NCBI GenBank assembly: GCA_943371535.1
Contig: CALRVE020000012.1
Location: 1 to 64,000 of the forward strand
DNA from: UBA1930 sp943371535
GTDB taxonomy: Bacteria; Bacteroidota; Bacteroidia; Chitinophagales; Chitinophagaceae
DNA length: 64,000 bases
Direction of reading: 5' to 3'
Below, piece after piece: positions 60,104-64,000 of the stretch. The position numbers and the translations under genes are program-made. Within the stretch, counting starts at the first letter, position 1. The number at the start of each line of letters is the position of its first letter. The notes under the pieces are model-generated. The model ran no database searches, was not told where the DNA came from, and worked only from the letters and a program-made list of their open reading frames with translations.

Positions 60104-60147
60104 ATGCCTGCAAGTACTACAACATCAATTGTAATATATGCAGGCAT
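60104..60147 (-). terminator. Hairpin between exuT-type gene and kdgK
   Basis: ATGCCTGCA (60104-60112) with TGCAGGCAT (60139-60147), 26-nt loop. On minus it could terminate or attenuate transcription before kdgK, but no full T-run follows. Confidence 0.45.
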
Positions 60148-60166
60148 GAAATAGGAATGTAATTTA

Positions 60167-61534
60167 CTATAAATCTGTTATTACTTTATATTTTGGAACT
60201 AAAGATTTCATTACCATCCAAGCAATTAAATAAGCAACAGCACAAATAGCAAACATAATGGTATAACCTGTTTGAATATGACCCAATGCTTTATAATGAT
60301 CAAACAAAGCACCACCCAATTTAGTAATTAATACACCTCCAATACCACCTGCCATTCCTCCAATTCCTACAATTGATGCAACTGCTTTACGTGGAAACAT
60401 ATCAGAAACTGTAGTAAACAAGTTGGCACTCCAAGCTTGATGGGCTGATGCACCAACACCAATTAATAAAACTGGAATCCAAAAACTTATGTCTCCTAAA
60501 GGTTGTGCAGCCAAAACTACTAATGGAAAAACTGCAATCATGAGCATGGCTTTCATTCTACCGTCATAAGGAGAATAGCCTTTTTTAATAAAATAAGTTG
60601 GAAACCAACCGCCCCCAATGCTACCAAACATAGTCATACTGTACAATACAGCCAATGGTAACATAATATCGGTACCCGTCATTTGATATTGATCTTTTAA
60701 ATATGCTGGTAACCAAAATAAGAAAAACCACCAAACTCCATCGGTCATAAATTTACCAAAAGTAAAAGCCCAAGTTTGTTTGTAGCCCAATAATTTAACC
60801 CAAGCAACTTTTTCGGTTTGTGCTGCAATAGGTAAAGTTGAGGCTTCTTCTACATCGCTGTTAATATAATCTAACTCGGCCTTGGACATTCTTTTTTGCT
60901 CTTGTGGTTTTTCGTACATCACTAACCAAAAAGCTAACCAAATAAAACCAATTCCTCCAATAATAAAGAAAGCAGCTTCCCAACCCCAATGTTCTGCAAT
61001 CCAAGGCACAGTAAGTGGTGCTAAAATGGCTCCTACATTTGAACCTGAATTAAATATGCCAGTAGCAAATGAACGTTCTTTTTTAGGAAAATATTCAGCT
61101 GTTGCTTTGATCGCAGCTGGAAAATTTCCAGACTCACCAAAGCCAAGAACAGCTCTCGAAAACATAAAACCTAAAATTGAAATAGGTACTGCAGCAATAC
61201 CTGCCCATCCTAATATAGCAATCATTCCAGAACCAATTGGTACAGCAAACCCATGTATAATAGCACCAACAGACCAAATAATAATTGCCCAAGCAAATCC
61301 TTTTTTTGTTCCTAGTTTATCAATAATTCGTCCAGCAAATAACATACTAATGGCGTATGTAAACTGAAATACAGAAGCTATATTGGCATAATCGCTGTTA
61401 GTCCATCCAAACTTTTCTTCAAGTGTTGGTTTTAATAAACTGAGTACTTGCCTATCTAAATAATTGATGGTTGTTGCAAAAAACAATAGACCGCAAATAG
61501 TCCACCTATACTTACCAATTTTTTCACTCATCAT
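60167..61534 (-). CDS. MFS transporter, hexuronate (ExuT/ACS) type
   Basis: A 455 aa twelve-helix transporter of the anion:cation symporter family. TTINYLDRQVLSLLKPTLEE and GWTNSDYANIASVFQFTYAISMLFAGRIIDKLG are typical of ExuT, and GFGESGNFPAAIKATAEYFPKKERSFATGIFNSG is the ACS signature. The adjacent kdgK suggests galacturonate or glucuronate uptake. First gene of the small minus-strand unit. Confidence 0.87.
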   Translation of the reverse strand: MMSEKIGKYRWTICGLLFFATTINYLDRQVLSLLKPTLEEKFGWTNSDYANIASVFQFTYAISMLFAGRIIDKLGTKKGFAWAIIIWSVGAIIHGFAVPIGSGMIAILGWAGIAAVPISILGFMFSRAVLGFGESGNFPAAIKATAEYFPKKERSFATGIFNSGSNVGAILAPLTVPWIAEHWGWEAAFFIIGGIGFIWLAFWLVMYEKPQEQKRMSKAELDYINSDVEEASTLPIAAQTEKVAWVKLLGYKQTWAFTFGKFMTDGVWWFFLFWLPAYLKDQYQMTGTDIMLPLAVLYSMTMFGSIGGGWFPTYFIKKGYSPYDGRMKAMLMIAVFPLVVLAAQPLGDISFWIPVLLIGVGASAHQAWSANLFTTVSDMFPRKAVASIVGIGGMAGGIGGVLITKLGGALFDHYKALGHIQTGYTIMFAICAVAYLIAWMVMKSLVPKYKVITDL

Positions 61535-61662
61535 AAAAGCATTAATCTGTTAGAAAATTATTTATTAGTCTTGTTCAATAATTAGGCTAGCAAAGTACTA
61601 AAATTCAAACAAAGCAAAGGGTTTAGCAATTTAGTTCTACGCAAACGATTTCGGGACTTTAT

Positions 61663-62670
61663 TTAGCTAACATTTTGTTTCATGGCTGCAATCTGAAACT
61701 TTGTGCCAAGTACAATCATTTTCATTCCTTCTTGTACTAAAAAATCATTTGCAGGATTGATAATAAATCGTCCGTAAGCATCTTTAATAGCAATACAATT
61801 TACACCTGTAGTTTTCCATTCCATAATATTGCCTAAAGTAGTTGGTTGAATTTCTTTAGGTAAAACACTAAAATCTATACTTTCAATATTAATACTCTCG
61901 GCTTCTTCGCCACTTAAAAAATCTATGAACTCTACCACTTCTGGTTTGCTTACTAAAGTTGCCATATGCGTACCACCAATTCTATCAGGCATTATTACAT
62001 TATTGGCACCTGCTTTTTTTAATTTTTGAATAGAAGTTGCTTTTGATGCTCTACTGATGATTTGTAGTTTACTATTTAATGCTCTTGCTGAAAGCACAAT
62101 AAACACATTATCGGCATCGGTGGGTAAAGCACAAATTAAACTAGCAGCTCTATCAATTCCTGCTTCTTTTAATACAACATCCTCTGTTGCATCTCCAGTA
62201 ATGTATAACAAGCTCTTATGTTCATTATGTATAAATTGGTTGATATTATCTGAATCTTTATCTATTACCACAAAATTAATTTTGTGCCCTAATAATGTTT
62301 TAGCAGCTTGTTGACCGTTACGTCCAAATCCACAAATGATAACATGATTGCTTAGAGCATCTAGTGTGTTCATGATTTTTTTATTTATGAAGTACTGCTT
62401 CATTTCGCCACTTACAAAAAACTGTGTTAGCCTTGCCAACGAATAAGTAAATGTAGAAAATGAAATTAAAATTAAAAATATTGCAAAAACTCTACCTGCG
62501 TCTGATAGTGGATGCACCTCGCCATAACCAATTGTGGTTATGGTAATTATGGTCATAAATACTGCATCTAAAAAACTATATCCCTCTATTAACATAAATC
62601 CTACTACTCCAGATATCGTAATCAACAGAATAATAAAAAACCAAAAAAATAGGGGCGAAATATTTTTCAA
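61663..62670 (-). CDS. Two-TM potassium channel with RCK (TrkA-N) domain
   Basis: A 335 aa MthK-like channel. Helix 1 at about 7-27, pore TIITITTIGYGEVHPL with the selectivity filter TIGYG, helix 2 at about 60-80. Then an RCK domain with a Rossmann loop HVIICGFGRNGQQAAKTLL (around 110-128) and a TrkA-C-like segment to the end. It is gated by cytosolic ligand or ions (family knowledge). It is a single-gene unit. Confidence 0.93.
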   Translation of the reverse strand: MKNISPLFFWFFIILLITISGVVGFMLIEGYSFLDAVFMTIITITTIGYGEVHPLSDAGRVFAIFLILISFSTFTYSLARLTQFFVSGEMKQYFINKKIMNTLDALSNHVIICGFGRNGQQAAKTLLGHKINFVVIDKDSDNINQFIHNEHKSLLYITGDATEDVVLKEAGIDRAASLICALPTDADNVFIVLSARALNSKLQIISRASKATSIQKLKKAGANNVIMPDRIGGTHMATLVSKPEVVEFIDFLSGEEAESINIESIDFSVLPKEIQPTTLGNIMEWKTTGVNCIAIKDAYGRFIINPANDFLVQEGMKMIVLGTKFQIAAMKQNVS

Positions 62671-62802
62671 TGTTTGTTAAGTTTGGTGATTGAAAGTAAT
62701 GATTGTTTAAACAAATAAATTTTAAATTAAACATTTTTTTATTCACTTTTACTTTGAATGCACATAACCAATTTGATTGCACGATAAATTAAAGACAACT
62801 TT

Positions 62803-63414
62803 ATGACATCACATTATCACAGTTTACTTTGCTTAGGCGATTCTTACACTATTGGAGAAGGTGTTCCACTACACCAAAGCTTTCCCTATCAAACAGTGCA
62901 ATTATTAAGAAGTGAAAGTGCTCATTTTTATGCCCCTGAAATTGTTGCTAAAACTGGTTGGACGAGTTTTGAATTAGCAGAACATATTTTACATACTCGT
63001 TTAAATGATCACTACGATTTTGTTACCCTTCTAATTGGAGTGAATAATCAATACAGAGGTTTAAGTGTAGATGATTTTAAAACAGATTTTGAATTTTTAT
63101 TAAAAAAAGCCATTCATTTTGCTCACAATAATGTAAACCGTGTAATTGTTTTATCTATACCAGATTGGAGTGTAACTCCATTTGCAAAAAATCATGACGC
63201 AAGTGTTATTACACAACAAATTGATGCTTATAACAGTGTTTGTGAACAAGTTGCTGAACAGTATAATATTTGTTTTATAAATATTACACCAAGTACAAGG
63301 CAAGCTAAAGATGACGCAAGTATACTTACAACTGATGGCTTACATTATAGTGGAAAAGAAATGAGAGATTGGGCCGAAATAGTTGCTACTATTATTTTAG
63401 ATCAGTTGAAATAA
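62803..63414 (+). CDS. SGNH/GDSL hydrolase
   Basis: A 203 aa esterase-fold protein: block I LCLGDSYTIGEGVPLHQS (Ser), block III VTLLIGVNNQYRG (Gly/Asn), block V TDGLHYSGKEM (Asp/His) are all present. No signal peptide, so probably cytosolic. Substrate is unknown (lipid, acetyl-sugar or similar). Followed by a strong terminator. Confidence 0.92.
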   Translation: MTSHYHSLLCLGDSYTIGEGVPLHQSFPYQTVQLLRSESAHFYAPEIVAKTGWTSFELAEHILHTRLNDHYDFVTLLIGVNNQYRGLSVDDFKTDFEFLLKKAIHFAHNNVNRVIVLSIPDWSVTPFAKNHDASVITQQIDAYNSVCEQVAEQYNICFINITPSTRQAKDDASILTTDGLHYSGKEMRDWAEIVATIILDQLK

Positions 63415-63452
63415 AAAAGCATCCATGAAAATATTTTCATGGATGCTTTTTA
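63413..63452. terminator. Terminator after the SGNH hydrolase gene
   Basis: An 18-bp stem (AAAAAGCATCCATGAAAA with its complement), short loop, T-run on plus, A-run on the left for minus reading from rpsA. Confidence 0.92.
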
Positions 63453-63550
63453 AGAAACTAAAATTGGCAAATCGTATTACCTATTTTTAGCATTTGAAAA
63501 CTTTTCCTCCTGTATCTTTTTTCTATGACTAGTCATATTCGAAAAAGATA

Positions 63551-64000
63551 TTATTTAGATTCGCTTTCACCGCCTTCTAGTTTGGCTTTAATATCGGCTA
63601 AGGCACCTAAATCTCCTAAAGTTGCTTTTTCAACTTTAGCTTGCACAGCTTTCACTGCTTTTTTAGTTACTTCAGCTTCTGCTTTTGCCTCTTTCTTTTC
63701 AGCTTCAATTTCCTCAGCTTTTGCTTGTTCCCAAATACGAGTATGGCTTACAACAATTCTCTTCTCATTTCTATCAAACTCAATTACAACGAATTGTGCA
63801 GTTTCATCGGCTTGTACTTGTTTGCCATCTTCTTTAAAAGTATGACGGTTAGGAGCAAATCCTTCTAACCCATAAGGTAATTGAACCAATGCACCTTTAT
63901 CGTCTTTTCTTGTTACTACTGCTTCATGAACACTTCCTATTGCAAATGTTTCTTCTAATGCAGTCCAAGGATCTTCTTCTAATTGCTTATGACCTAACTG
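63551..64000 (-). CDS. rpsA: 30S ribosomal protein S1, C-terminal part (partial)
   Basis: An open minus-strand frame from the window edge to TAA/TGA-type stop at 63551: QLGHKQLEEDPWTALEETFA, AVVTRKDDKGALVQLPYGLEGF, then an Ala/Glu/Lys-rich tail with GDLGALADIKAKLEGG. This is the last S1 (OB-fold) repeat plus the acidic tail usual in Bacteroidota S1. The internal TTG reading as Met is not the true start. Most of the protein lies beyond the window. Confidence 0.9.
   Translation of the reverse strand, partial: QLGHKQLEEDPWTALEETFAIGSVHEAVVTRKDDKGALVQLPYGLEGFAPNRHTFKEDGKQVQADETAQFVVIEFDRNEKRIVVSHTRIWEQAKAEEIEAEKKEAKAEAEVTKKAVKAVQAKVEKATLGDLGALADIKAKLEGGESESK

Overview
The window is AT-rich (roughly one third G+C by eye) and looks like a chromosome segment of a Bacteroidota bacterium, most likely of the Chitinophagales/Chitinophagaceae type. 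The support is lineage-typical protein families (DUF3822 beside rsmD, DUF4249, DUF4270, DUF3810, DUF2279, GH92, a half-length GT5 protein beside panC), promoter-like TAnnTTTG boxes, and lipoproteins with short Bacteroidota-style lipoboxes. It is mostly housekeeping DNA. I see no rRNA, tRNA, prophage, transposase or CRISPR array.

Layout. 1-4.4 kb: minus-strand runs bioD-5-formyl-THF cyclo-ligase-lpxK-rnr (each overlapping the next) and DUF3822-rsmD. 4.4-9.3 kb: a MATE exporter (+), then minus-strand acyl-CoA-binding protein, TPR protein, folB, trxB and a DUF4249 lipoprotein. 9.5-17 kb: proline dehydrogenase, then a light-repair island with an SDR gene divergent from three different photolyase/cryptochrome genes and a flavin-reductase-like gene, followed by a hotdog thioesterase. 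17-26 kb: ankyrin protein, a class I amidotransferase plus ATP-grasp plus VOC cassette, a cold-shock protein, glycine-zipper lipoprotein, ALDH7-type dehydrogenase, cupin and an RlmI-like methyltransferase. 26-34 kb: DUF2279 protein, phosphohexomutase, a hicBA toxin-antitoxin pair, clpC, a STAS protein and a malate/lactate dehydrogenase-type gene. 34-43.6 kb: GH92 mannosidase, ssb, a sigma factor with a membrane-anchored trypsin-like protease and a divergent small lipoprotein, an orphan ABC ATPase, GH31 glucosidase and ubiX. 43.7-55.4 kb: DUF3810, metK, DUF4270, GT5-like, then panC-panD-flippase-like-heptose adenylyltransferase-ppk1-ppx-panB. 55.4-64 kb: rocD, SRPBCC, isoaspartyl peptidase, DUF6498, kdgK-hexuronate MFS transporter, K+ channel, SGNH hydrolase and the 3' end of rpsA.

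How genes fit together: panB, panC and panD make pantothenate. ppk1/ppx form and break polyphosphate. kdgK with its MFS neighbour suggests hexuronate use, and GH92 and GH31 suggest glycan feeding. proDH and rocD fit proline/ornithine turnover.

Most unusual points: (i) the photolyase island, which holds an FeS-BCP-type (6-4) photolyase homologue lacking all four iron-sulfur cysteines and a photolyase whose FAD domain comes first; (ii) intergenic tracts with strict 7-bp (once 8-bp) periodicity and shared units in both orientations, which run into stop codons and once into a signal-peptide reading frame; (iii) a sigma factor/protease unit with mirrored GTAACCC sites toward a divergent lipoprotein; (iv) an amidotransferase/ATP-grasp cassette of unknown product; (v) an RsmD with GPPY in place of D/NPPY; (vi) a 17-codon ORF with its own terminator. 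Hairpin terminators, many at convergent gene ends, are listed individually.
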